In this document: in pieces, positions 24,544-30,996 of the stretch | Numbering within the stretch: position 1 is the first letter of the stretch | How the letters are laid out: the number at the start of each line of letters is the position of its first letter | NCBI GenBank assembly: GCA_024349245.1 | Contig: JALDNG010004610.1 | Location: 1 to 64,000, forward strand | Source of the DNA: Neodontobutis hainanensis | Taxonomy: Eukaryota > Chordata > Actinopteri > Gobiiformes > Odontobutidae | Length of the DNA stretch: 64,000 nt | Direction: 5' to 3' | Notes under the pieces: model-generated | Seen by the model: the letters and a program-made list of their open reading frames with translations, nothing else | Told to the model about the DNA's origin: nothing | The model's database searches: none | Made by a program: the position numbers and the translations under genes

Positions 24544-27500
24544 GCTCTGCATAAGTTGCAGCCAGTAGAGAGCGCGGATATCTCCACACGTTGTTACAAC
24601 TGCGGTGCAAGTGGAGACTAAGCAGACAGTTTGGAAGAAAAAGGTCTGAAACGGTAGGGTCATTAATGTAGTGTAATAACCATCAAAACAATTTTGAGAA
24701 TATATATTTTTGGGCTACAAGTTTTGCTGTGCAACTTTAATTACTGAATGAGGAAGTTAAATAATTTAACAATACTTCATGGACTATTTAAAGTTCTCTT
24801 TCGGTGTAATTCAGGACCTGGTTGTGAGCTGTTGTCAGGGAAACCAGGTCCCAGTAGACACAGCGGGACACATGCTAAGTTCATTAAAAGAAGCAGTAAT
24901 GGGGCCGGCAGTGCATTCCTAACTGCAAGGCAACTCTTCGAACTCCTTACTCTTTTGGCGTTTGACCTAATGGGAAGAGACAAGGTTGAACAGAAAAAAC
25001 AGCAACAGCCTGCTCACATTGACATGTTCCACCGCTGTTTACTTCATCAGGGCCACAAGTCAGAAGAACACTATCTGACATCTCTGTCACACACAGATCA
25101 AACTTAGTCAAAAGTGAAATAGTCCATGTATTTAGGGTCCATTTTTGTTTATTGCAAACGCTACCTTGAGCACAGTAGCCCATGCATCCCTGCGTAGGTT
25201 GCAGCAGATAAACAAAGAAATCCCCACAGTTGCGGACAGTAACAGGGATGCGGAACATGCAGCAGTCTTTGGGGCTGCTGGTAAAGAATTGCCACACTGC
25301 ACAGGCTGTAAGCTGCCTGGCCTCCCACAGCCCAGGCAGAGTCTCGCCATCGCCCAGCGACAGCCACACGGGGGCCTGTGTGCCACAGTGGTTTACCTAC
25401 AAACAAACGGCAAGACATTACACAATCACAGACAACTGAAAGTGAAGGGTTCTGTAAAACCTTTTTTTACTAACTTCTACAAGACAAGGTCCTACAGTGC
25501 CAGTACAAACAGTCAAGACATTGCACTCAACTTCGAGTAAAGGGCGCCATGTCCCGCCAAGGCTGTCGCACTTGACCTCAACAAACACGCTTATCCAAAT
25601 GGTAACAACGCAAATAGTTCAGGAGTGTATCTAATAGACACTTGGCCAAAGATAAAAAATCTGCAGAGTAAATTGTAATAACTGCGGGAAAAAAGGAACT
25701 TTGTCCAAAATATTCAAATGAAATGTGCCCTGCCCTAAACTCAAAATATCCTAAAGCTAAAAATTATCTCCCTCCAGACTTACTTTCCAATGAGACATGA
25801 ACTCCGTAATTTTCCATGGCACACGCCTAGTTCCCAAATCACTTGAACATGAGAGACATCAGGGCCTCATGTGCACTAATGCACAATTAATCTAGTCTTA
25901 TAGATATCTATCAAAGGCTTGTAGATATGTAAGTAATTGTTTGCTAATACAATGTAAAATGTTTATTAACAAACCTTATCCTAAGTGTTACTTCTTTAAC
26001 TTGTTTTCTTTACTAACCATGAAACAAACCACCGTGACACTGTTTTACCTCCTAGGCTGTGATAAATGACATATTTGTATTTTTATTAAATTCTTGCATT
26101 ATTTAGCAGTACAAAGAAGACTCTGAGTTTATTGACACATTCAAAGCAAACCTCTCTTCCGCCCACTCCTGTCCATCACGCAGGGAGAGCACTGATCCCT
26201 GGGAAGGCAGACGGAGGCTGACACTTCAGATGGATCCTGCCGTCTCCTCGCAGCAGGCCAACCGTAGGAAATGATACACATTCCAGTTGTCCTTGCATTC
26301 TCCTTCATAAATATGCACCAATAAGGGTGTGGACTACCTCCTAATGGGCTCAAGTTGCTTTTGGACACAGACTAAAGGGACAAAGTGGCTTTCTTTCCTA
26401 TAGAAAGTATAAATATTATTTTTTGCGTGTTATAGAAATGCTACATGTTCTGTTTAAGGTTGTTTAACACTGTAGTCTGAAAACTTAAACTTAAATCGGA
26501 AATTTGTTACAAATGTTCTAAATGGGTAAAACTGTTCCGGCCCTGCGGCATGATGCTTGTTCAGCGTATCTGTCAAACAGCATTGCTAACTATTATTTTA
26601 AAAACTATCGTCTAAAGACATGTTCTCTGCTGAACACAGACTAAAGTTTAATATCAACGAGAGTCCAGTGAAGCTTTCACTCGTCAGTCCGCATTAACAA
26701 ATTGGGCCAAAGCAACAAAATTAAAAAAAGAAAGCAAAAAAACGAGCCGGATACCTCGATGCCACATTTGGATATCTTTTACTTAAATCACCAATGTGAC
26801 CTTGGTCTTAAGTTGTCTAAGTTAGGAAAAACAAAGGACTGTCCAGAGCAAGTGGATAACCGTTAATGTGGAACCAGCTGATGAATGATCTTAAGAACAG
26901 GATTATTTGTTTGTTTAACAAATATGTCCAAATGGCATTGTGGTGGGTAAAAAAAAAAAAAAAAACAGCTGGCAATTATCTCGGTGATTAATTATCCAAA
27001 TGATTAAACAAATTGCCACAATCAATTAATCTTTACTGTTTTTGTTGCAATAAGCAATATAATCCTACATCGTCCCCCCCTAGTGTAAACTACATACTGT
27101 TATAATTACATTTTCTTTAGTTCCTCCTTGCCTCTGCAACAATTTGAAAATTATAATAATACGAGCACCAATCCACATATGAGCTGTCTAAAGAAGCTGT
27201 CAATCAACAAGCTGTCTCTACGTCACTCTCATACACAAGCTCGAAACTTTTCCAACAGGAACGATGTGCACTGTAGTGTAGGACTTGAGAGGAATGCTTA
27301 GTTATTTTAATTCCTTTACAGGTATTTACACGGTTATTATTTATGTTACATTGCCTGTAGATGCCATATTTTATTAATTTCTTGGATTATGTCTGTTTTA
27401 CTGCATGAAATTAATTCAAAGCCTGGATTACTTGCTACAAAGTGAAAGATTATTATTAGTTTGTTTTAGTCACTAACTGAACAATGTTCAGTGCGGCCAC

Positions 27501-30500
27501 ACATTCTGAATGGTCCTGTTCTATACACTTTACTCAGTGTTGCACTCACATACCTGCTTCTGAAAGGTTTGTCAAGCAGAAATCCTTACTGATTCTTCAG
27601 TGGAATAAATGCCAATGACTTTAACAGTATCACAGGTAAGCTCTCTTCTGACATCATGTACTGTACCTCCACACACTGGGTTGGCATGCTGGCCGGCTTG
27701 TCGAACAGCTGAAACTGGTACCAGCCCGGAGCTAGCGTGGTCGCAGATGAACTCCTGCAGGGCAGACTGCTGCAGCCAGCTGGAGCTGAAGGTGGCGCTG
27801 CGGTAGGGGTCCTGGAGCACTGAGTGGCCTCCAGGTGCACACTCTGGAGGGAGCTCTGCTGAAACAGCCAGACACGCTACATAAGTACTGGACACGCACC
27901 AATACTGTCAATACCAATGAGCAATGTATGGAAGACTTTTTTCTTTAATTCACAGAGACAGGTTTAGGTGATAAGAGTAAGACTAGTTAGGCTGGTTGTG
28001 AGTGACAACAGGCTGTAATACGCCCTGAAGTAAGATAGGCTTGAACAAATTAAGTAATGTCAGAGAGTACCTATTGTTGGAGCAATAATTCTTGGGGTTT
28101 GTTTGATTTTTTCAGTTTCTTTATGTTTGATATTATGGTCCACTCAAGACTTTATAGACCACCACCATACAGATCTACTGCTGAACTCTAAACTTTTGAT
28201 TGTTGTTGTGTTTTTTTATTTATTTATTTATAGAGCACTTTTCCTAGCACTCAAAGCTCTTTACCAGTGTTATGGCTGAACACCACTGGAGGCAAGGTGG
28301 GTTAAGTGTCTTGCCCAAGGACACAACAACAGTATGAACTGTGGGGGAGAGCAGGATGTTATGATGTTTTGGGATGTCTCGAGCGGGTTTCGAACCGCCC
28401 ACCCGCCAGGTCGAAGTACAGTTTGATACAACATATTTGTACTTTAGGGTACATATGATTCTACTTTTGCTAACATATGATTAAAAAAAAAACAGTTGCC
28501 CAAATCTAATGTTTAATAATCATCTTATGTGTTTCCTCCTCTCTGCAACAACATTAAGGCACTAATAACAACTTAATTTGTGATTTATTTATTTTTGGCC
28601 ATTTTTCAAAGAATATTAAAAACTTTTACTCTTTTTAAATCATAATGAACAGAAACTACCCAAAAAAAACAATAAAAAGTTGAAATACCCTAGTTCTTTA
28701 TTATTATAGTATTGCCACCTTTAACATCAATGACAGCTTGAGTTTTTTTGTGGTGGTTGTGGATGAGGCTCTTTATTTTCTCAGATGGTAAAGCTGCCCA
28801 TTGTTCTTGGCAAAAAGCCTCCATTTCCTGTAAATTCTTGGGCTGTCTTGCATGAACTGCACGTTTGAGATCTCTCCAGAGTGGCTCAATGATATTGAGG
28901 TCAGGAGACTGAGGCCAGTCCAGAACCTTCACTATTTGCTGCTGTAGACAATGACAAGTCGACTTGGCCTTGTGCTTTGGATTGTTGTCACGTTGAATAG
29001 TTCAAGCACGTTGCATGCACAGCTTCTGGGCTGATGAGTGCAAATTTTCCTACAGTATTTTCTGATAACATGCTGCAAGTTTCCTGTGCCTTTGTAGCTC
29101 ACACATCCCCAAAATATCAGCGACACACCTCCATGTTTCACAGTAGGAACCTACTTTCATCATAGGCCTTGTTGACGCCTCTCCAAATGCAAAGTTGATG
29201 GTTGTGGCCAGAAAGTTAAAGAGGTTTTGAGGCTTGTTTCTGTGCTGTTTGGCAAATTGTAAGCGGGATGCTTTGTGGCATTTGTGAAGTAATGGCTTTT
29301 TTCTGGCGACTCGACCATGCAGCCCATTTTTCTCCTTATTGTCCATCTTGAAACAGCCACAGCTAGGTAACAGCCTTGAAGCAGATCTAAGTAATTTTTT
29401 TACCTTCATAAATACTTTTCTACATCCTTACAATGGTTAATTGAGTTGTAGTGGTGTGTTTGAAGTGCACACTATCCCCTTCTGGTGCATCTAAGCCAAA
29501 AACAGCACATCCAAGTTGAGCTGGCACCAACAGAGATGCAAGCATGCTTTGTTACTATGTGATGAGGAGTGTTTGTTTCATCTGGGCTTTTGAACAGCAG
29601 TTTAAACGGTAGTTTCAATATTATAGTAAATGCCCCGAATATTGTTTACATATCGTCAGCTTAGTGAATGGCTTCACGTTAGTTTAGACTCAATGCAAGA
29701 TTTATGACAATAAAATTTTCAATAAATTATACGCCAAAATAATAAAATGAGAGAAAATTATTTTTACATTTAGCTGAGCCCAGTAGAAGTGATTTTTATA
29801 TATAATGTGTTGGTTTACCGTAAATAATACAAACAAACAGTGTATTATGACTTTATAAGACAATTTCCCAATTCCATTAAGGTTTTCATTTATTGTACTG
29901 TATCTGCTGTTTCTTTTTGCAAAACTAGTGCGTTGTTGTCCAGAGAACATATTCCGGTGTTTTTTTTGCAAAAAAGCAGCAAAAAAAGGCACAGCTAACA
30001 ACTAGCACATGTTGCTAGCAGACATTTCCTGGCCATCCGGGCCGCTAGCCCAATTGGCACCTACTCTGCCAATCAAAGTGGCCCTTCCCTTAATTATGCA
30101 CAATTCTAAGGTTTAACTAAGGGCAAAGCACATACATTTTCAAAAAATATATATTAATAAAAGTTGTCACGTAACAATAAAATAAGTCTAGAGACCAGAG
30201 CCATCTTTTGTACCAGACTGTAAACAGGTTTTTACACTCGTAAAGTCATTTAGTAAGATTTACAGCATATTTCTGCTTTTGGAGCCTGCCCTCTGGTGGA
30301 CGGAGGTCACGCCTCATCGTATGGTGGCGCCCTCACGTGAGAGGGATTTGTGAGGTCGTGTCTGAGCTGCTTAATACAACACTAACTGTATTTTGGGAGG
30401 ATAGACTGAGCCATTACAAAACAAGCCCATTTAGTGTTCCTTTTAGATACATGCCGTAGCCTACCTGAGTTATTATGCACTCATTAGATCTGCCATTGTA

Positions 30501-30668
30501 TACAAAACAAATATTAAATGCATTTTCTGGTCTACAGAAACTATTAGACATAGGCTGGTCATTTTGTTTTCTCATAGCAAATGTGATTGTGTAGATGCTT
30601 AACTTACCTGCTTGAGCATGTGGAAGCAAAAACAGAAAGAGCTGAAAAACATACTCGTCACGCCTCAT
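3176..30668 (-). CDS. vwde: vwde, von Willebrand factor D and EGF domain-containing protein (20 exons, 3' end off window)
   Basis: This is a secreted multidomain protein. The joined coding exons give about 1,367 residues; the human protein is about 1,590 as I recall, so a few C-terminal EGF modules should lie beyond base 1. Order: signal peptide (residues 1-20), conserved N-terminal region opening with ECAPGGHSVLQDPYRS, VWD domain (about 388-569, CYAFTDPHIITFD to GLCGTFDGKSDND), an EGF module (CSGNGQCLDWGCVCFPGF), a region ending VSNDGYSYSNAKILTLYDG, a cadherin/Ig-like module, then EGF-like modules. Splice phases match at every junction, apart from single frame breaks inside exons 2 and 17. 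vwde has been linked to appendage regeneration in other vertebrates. The CDS should be treated as frame-broken until reads are checked. Family identity is firm; function in this fish is inferred. Confidence 0.95.
3790..4030. repeat. interspersed fish repeat (LINE-tail type)
   Basis: The segment GACTGGAGCCTATCCCAGCA through GGGTACACCCTGGACAG to GGAGGGAGCCGGAGTACCC is a very common interspersed repeat in fish, generally a LINE 3' region. It sits in the intron between vwde exons 19 and 20. The exact family is not assigned. Confidence 0.7.
4239..4409 (-). CDS. vwde: vwde exon 19: EGF module
   Basis: The exon encodes a short basic linker (GRQVSLKSKPSG), then CSRRPCHPGAQCFESTYVAA and YVCGPCPFGFQGNGRICR. 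It is 171 bases, phase 1 at both ends, with acceptor ATTGCAG and donor GTAAGA. The linker-plus-EGF layout repeats in exon 20. Confidence 0.93.
4497..4619 (-). CDS. vwde: vwde exon 18: EGF module
   Basis: The exon encodes DIDECLSQPCFPGVSCNNTL, then GSFICGQCPQGYSGDGRNCT, a complete calcium-binding-style EGF module (DIDEC). It is 123 bases, phase 1 at both ends, with donor GTAAGG; the acceptor chosen is GTAGAG, which keeps phase. Confidence 0.92.
4727..4944 (-). CDS. vwde: vwde exon 17: two EGF modules, frame broken
   Basis: The first EGF module reads LYVQPCGCQNGGSCVTNVNF to YICICVDGF; the second reads RCEADIDDCKPNPCRYGRCI to CPPGMTG. The join (FRG to RCE, at the G run 4832-4837) is out of frame. 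The exon is 218 bases, whereas phases 0 to 1 need a remainder of 1. Two missing bases would restore the usual GF-x-G-xx-C spacing. Read as it stands, a TGA follows within a few codons. Confidence 0.92.
4945..6002. other. vwde intron 16, nothing recognised
   Basis: This intron separates exons 16 and 17. No repeat family, RNA gene or extra exon is recognised. Short open frames on both strands lack codon bias or splice borders. Confidence 0.5.
6003..6235 (-). CDS. vwde: vwde exon 16: cadherin/Ig-like module
   Basis: The exon encodes a module with FLYQLQAQDPEGSALLFSLE, then SVSPAGLVMWKATVHTG, then FQLSVTDDC, ending ATAVVQ. The A-x-DPEGS and GLVxW pattern matches cadherin-like or He_PIG Ig-like folds. 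Phases are 1 to 0, with acceptor TTTTCCAG and donor GTAACA. Confidence 0.92.
6236..7387. other. vwde intron 15, nothing recognised
   Basis: AT-rich intron sequence. An open frame around 6607-6885 on the plus strand has low-complexity Thr/Lys/Asn composition and no family signature. No repeat was identified. Confidence 0.45.
7388..7502 (-). CDS. vwde: vwde exon 15
   Basis: The exon encodes EKTCNIDGVCYSEGESNPSS, then PCLTCHPDSSQHTWSMAD. The C-x(4)-GxCYxxGExNPxxPCxxC layout is a small cysteine module seen in extracellular matrix proteins. Phases are 0 to 1, with acceptor TTCCCAG and donor GTACGT. Confidence 0.9.
7503..8209. other. vwde intron 14, nothing recognised
   Basis: AT-rich intron without a recognised repeat or reading frame. 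Confidence 0.45.
8210..8314 (-). CDS. vwde: vwde exon 14
   Basis: The exon encodes VSNDGYSYSNAKILTLYDGA followed by CHTCSLNSEVLCSLK. The VSNDGxxYSNxxxLTxYDG segment is a recognisable VWDE-family signature. Phase is 0 at both ends, with acceptor GATGTTAG and donor GTGAGC. Confidence 0.94.
8315..8859. other. vwde intron 13, nothing recognised
   Basis: AT-rich intron; no repeat family or exon is recognised between exons 13 and 14. Confidence 0.45.
8860..9024 (-). CDS. vwde: vwde exon 13
   Basis: The exon encodes FVEDEWVLDEPHFVLATFLD, then VTALECQLPPEDSQDPAGPH, ending PLARWQIK. Phase is 0 at both ends, with acceptor GTGCCAAG and donor GTTAGT. It joins exon 14 in frame as RWQIK-VSNDGY, a junction typical of the family. 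Confidence 0.94.
9118..9254 (-). CDS. vwde: vwde exon 12
   Basis: The exon encodes DQIPEITGLEREGLCDIRLG, then DCDNIQIYGQGFKDSYELKC, ending EFVKEK. The cysteine spacing suggests an extracellular disulfide domain resembling an IPT/TIG-like or other beta-sandwich. Phases are 1 to 0, with acceptor TTGTGAAG and donor GTACTT. Confidence 0.93.
9620..9820. repeat. possible LINE 3' tail fragment in vwde intron 11
   Basis: The stretch ending GTAAATGAGAACTGGTTCTC resembles the 3' ends of CR1/L2-type LINEs common in fish (usually followed by TACCTGGTTAAATAAA). Only the tail is visible. Confidence 0.45.
9831..10576 (-). CDS. vwde: vwde exon 11: linker and first EGF module
   Basis: This is the largest exon (746 bases). 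It begins LPPGSSMFDSVSSAL, continues through a Ser/Pro-rich linker and a helical stretch (LTEEQARAQCQQAVANSSIA), and ends with a tenascin-style EGF module, CSGNGQCLDWGCVCFPGF followed by ASYDC. Phases are 2 to 1, with acceptor CCCCGCAG and donor GTAAAA. The frame is open throughout. Confidence 0.95.
10577..11363. other. vwde intron 10, nothing recognised
   Basis: AT-rich intron between exons 10 and 11. No exon or repeat was identified. Confidence 0.45.
11364..11560 (-). CDS. vwde: vwde exon 10: VWD domain, end
   Basis: The exon encodes ITFSTGAFVRADVSSWGMSL, then TKGLCGTFDGKSDNDFQT, ending NFISEWR. The GLCGxFDGxxDNDF motif is the calcium-site signature that closes VWD domains. Phases are 0 to 2, with acceptor TCTTGCAG and donor GTCAGT. 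Confidence 0.95.
11630..11903 (-). CDS. vwde: vwde exon 9: VWD domain, middle
   Basis: The exon encodes LYENYQIGTFVLYKSTVWPL, then EIHVRQWECGSVVHAASCAC, through DVIAFDMCDG to SYQGRKLT. The paired cysteines and beta-strand pattern fit the core of a VWD domain. Phases are 2 to 0, with acceptor CCTACAG and donor GTGAGT. Confidence 0.94.
12058..12131 (-). CDS. vwde: vwde exon 8: start of VWD domain
   Basis: The exon encodes ITVRDVPSAYCYAFTDPHII then TFDER. CYAFTDPHIITFD is the opening signature of VWD domains (C-x(5)-DPH-x(3)-FDG type). Phases are 0 to 2, with acceptor TTTACAG and donor GTAACC. Confidence 0.93.
12462..13668 (+). mobile_element. Tc1/mariner transposon with ~100-bp terminal inverted repeats
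   Basis: The left end (GGTGCAGGTCATTTAATTAG) and the reverse complement of the right end (GGTACTGGTCATATAATCAA) match. The match continues through ATTCCATTCAAAAAGTGAAA for about 100 bases. The interior encodes plus-strand remnants of a transposase: LTDLNPTENIWGIVKR spread over a frameshift, then EDLKVTIRATWALITPEQCH and RITAVIQAKGA. The frame is broken, so it cannot move itself. It occupies vwde intron 7. Confidence 0.85.
14044..14252 (-). CDS. vwde: vwde exon 7
   Basis: The exon encodes DDTLGTDVTLSSCVVDLTPA through CSSGICSAVIHFSPVTDF to YTPEPTQ. It enters in phase 1 after GTTGCAG and leaves in phase 0 at GTAAAG. It sits directly before the VWD domain. Confidence 0.92.
14333..14477 (-). CDS. 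vwde: vwde exon 6
   Basis: The exon encodes LIPNVSSVPEDGRLYDLVLK, then STIPFPCFNESLTSEDCTIS, ending LELSTSSQ. It runs from phase 0 (acceptor AACTGCAG) to phase 1 (donor GTAAGT). It holds potential N-glycosylation sites (NVS, NES). Confidence 0.92.
14567..14656 (-). CDS. vwde: vwde exon 5
   Basis: This 90-base exon encodes IYCSSSSFFLDSPDIRSPAA and then ESMEFFAGIE. It is bounded by CTGTTAG and GTATGT and is phase 0 at both ends. A run of T codes for the double Phe. The short length and exact borders support a real exon. Confidence 0.88.
15180..18060 (-). mobile_element. decayed L2/CR1-like LINE
   Basis: Read from right to left on the minus strand, the fragments follow ORF2 order. They are a basic N-terminal piece (CQRKRGKWAGVLVKI, 17672-18058), WKKDKLYVSLWILRDCL (~17020), KHAVEQRLLKKT (16522-16731), the RT core AFDTVDHQILLACLKHFAGI then CGVLQGSVLGPVLL (16021-16449), and LLVSRLDYCNSLYYGL (15632-15841). 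Collinearity shows one old element rather than several. Many stops and small indels are present. It lies in vwde intron 4. Confidence 0.85.
20618..20938 (+). mobile_element. tRNA-derived SINE inside the gypsy element
   Basis: The head GGGGCGGCAGTAGCTCAGTG carries box A, and GGTTCGATTCC is box B. The body includes TGTCCTTGGGCAAGACACTT and the tail GCGCTATATAAAACCAATCC with ATT repeats. It is the same family as 2252-2607 and lies just downstream of the gag relic. Confidence 0.9.
21096..21233. repeat. ~138-bp repeat, copy 1
   Basis: GTTGTCACGTA starts a segment with GAGCCATCTTTTGTACCAG, CTGTAAACA and TTTTGGAGCCTGCCATCTGG, ending GTGGAC. The same order of blocks recurs at 30163-30301. No reading frame or element ends were identified. 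Confidence 0.7.
21296..22200 (-). mobile_element. LINE 3' fragment inside the gypsy element
   Basis: The left edge is a (GATA)-type repeat followed by TCTTTATTGTCATTGTCATA, the 3' tail of a minus-strand LINE. The coding pieces read NKELIIDFRRKKTDVPPLLI then VAEFRFLGLHIGESLSW (21834-22046) and RATIESILTYCIFIWFTSF then KALQGVINTAQKIV (21439-21783), both from the C-terminal half of ORF2. The copy is 5'-truncated and frameshifted. Confidence 0.85.
22975..23204 (-). CDS. vwde: vwde exon 4
   Basis: The exon encodes KQPPIPMSLEVFPMVNGNTV, then LKCIFISSSNSSLGFVVAWS, ending FIELDGFNLRLGDK. The beta-sandwich look (KCIF followed by VVAWSR) suggests an Ig or fibronectin-like fold. It starts in phase 1 after TTGCCAG and ends in phase 0 at GTCTGG. 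An 8.3-kb repeat-filled intron separates it from exon 5. Confidence 0.93.
23320..23410. repeat. (TA)n microsatellite
   Basis: About 90 bases of near-pure TA repeats in vwde intron 3. It directly abuts the left end of the DNA transposon at 23412 and continues on its other side at 24481-24528. Confidence 0.95.
23412..24480 (+). mobile_element. Tc1/mariner-type transposon with matched ends, inserted in a (TA)n tract
   Basis: The ends are inverted: left CACTCACCTAAAGGATTATT, right (reverse complement) CACTCACCTAAAGGACTAAT. The plus strand encodes transposase pieces: LSNFECGMVVGARRAGL, a middle domain (RRMGQLIQAYRRAALTEITT), then GGVMVWGMFSWHTLGPLVPI, GYFQQDNAPCHKTQ and, after a frameshift, WPPQSPDLNPVEHLWDVVER. 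The catalytic D (QQDNAPCH) and E (PVEHLW) are visible but lie in different frames. Both flanks are (TA)n, as expected for TA-targeting elements. Confidence 0.88.
24481..24543. repeat. (TA)n/(GA)n microsatellite
   Basis: About 48 bases of TA repeat followed by ~15 bases of GA repeat. It is the right-hand continuation of the tract interrupted by the transposon at 23412-24480. Confidence 0.95.
25165..25396 (-). CDS. vwde: vwde exon 3
   Basis: The exon encodes VNHCGTQAPVWLSLGDGETL, then WQFFTSSPKDCCMFRIPVTV, ending YLLQPTQGCMGYCAQ. It is cysteine-rich and extracellular in style. It begins in phase 0 after TTTGTAG and ends in phase 1 at GTAGCG. No frame damage is seen. Confidence 0.93.
25397..27666. 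other. vwde intron 2, nothing recognised
   Basis: AT-rich intron sequence. An A-run at about 26951-26966 and a minus-strand frame at 26141-26368 were noticed, but neither has family signatures or splice borders. Confidence 0.45.
27667..27858 (-). CDS. vwde: vwde exon 2: N-terminal conserved region, frame broken
   Basis: The exon encodes ELPPECAPGGHSVLQDPYRS onwards to LQEFICDH in one frame, and LAPGWYQFQLFDKPAS up to CVE in another. The length is 192, but phases 1 to 0 require a remainder of 2 on division by 3, so it is 2 short (or 1 long). The break is near 27735-27736, between the codons for DH and LAPGWY. The acceptor (TTTCAG) and donor (GTACAG) are both present. Confidence 0.92.
28208..28420 (-). 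mobile_element. tRNA-derived SINE fragment
   Basis: Reverse-oriented copy: TTGCCCAAGGACACAACAAC and CTCAAAGCTCTTTACCAGTG match the SINE body, and the right end GTTTCGAACCGCCCACCCG is a degraded box B region. The tRNA-like head is mostly missing. It lies in vwde intron 1. Confidence 0.75.
28583..29410 (-). mobile_element. Tc1-like transposon fragment
   Basis: Minus-strand transposase pieces in order: LHGRVARKKPLLHKCHKASR, LATTINFAFGEAS and RHRKLAACYQKIL (29050-29409), GGVSLIFWGCVSYKGTGN (~29100), VLDWPQSPDLNIIEPLWRDL and EMEAFCQEQWAALPSEKIKS (28690-28932). It is the same family as 18302-22909. The DNA-binding half and right terminal repeat are missing. Confidence 0.85.
30163..30301. repeat. 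~138-bp repeat, copy 2
   Basis: Second copy of the segment at 21096-21233, with GTTGTCACGTA, GAGCCATCTTTTGTACCAG, CTGTAAACA and TTTTGGAGCCTGCCCTCTGG in the same order and orientation. It sits ~370 bases downstream of vwde exon 1. Confidence 0.7.
30608..30668 (-). CDS. vwde: vwde exon 1: start codon and signal peptide
   Basis: The ATG at 30666-30668 opens MRRDEYVFQLFLFLLPHAQA, with a charged start, a hydrophobic core and a small-residue cleavage site (AQA). The exon ends in phase 1 at a consensus donor (G|GTAAGT). A CpG-rich segment lies directly upstream, as expected of a 5' end. Confidence 0.9.
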
Positions 30669-30990
30669 CTTCCGACAGCGGCCGAACCGTGAGTGTTAGT
30701 GCCACCGTGTTACCAAAGAGCCGCTGTCCCGTTCCCTCTCACGCGCCCTCTCACGCGTCCTCTCACGCGCCCCTCTCTGTTGTAGTTTGGAGCTCCGGAG
30801 ACAGAGGCTGGGGGAGAGGAGGGTATGCGCTCTGTCTGTAGCCTGCAGCCGCTGACCCCAGCCCTACGCAACATGACCGCGGTCAGGAGGGGCGCCTTCT
30901 CTCACCGCAATACAGCGGGGCTACGGCAGGAAGCCGCGCGGGACCGGGCTGCACGAGACTGGGCCGGCGGCAGCTCGACCCGCCGAAAAC
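30669..30990 (-). promoter_or_regulatory. vwde: vwde 5' UTR and CpG-rich promoter region
   Basis: The DNA upstream of the vwde ATG is GC- and CpG-rich in an otherwise AT-rich window. It contains three close copies of CTCTCACGCG (about 30736-30771). No TATA box is obvious, which fits a CpG-type promoter. The transcription start cannot be set from sequence. A plus-strand transcript from the same region is possible but unproven. Confidence 0.6.
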
Positions 30991-30996
30991 CTTAAG

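Noticed and set aside
25161..25418. A second open minus-strand frame across vwde exon 3.
   Set aside because: It is the shifted frame of the true exon; the real frame matches the family and the splice phases.
30873..30995. A 40-codon plus-strand frame in the CpG-rich vwde 5' region (MTAVRRGAFSH...).
   Set aside because: GC-rich sequence keeps stops rare, so the frame is expected by chance; no family signature, and no splice donor that would link it to a downstream gene.
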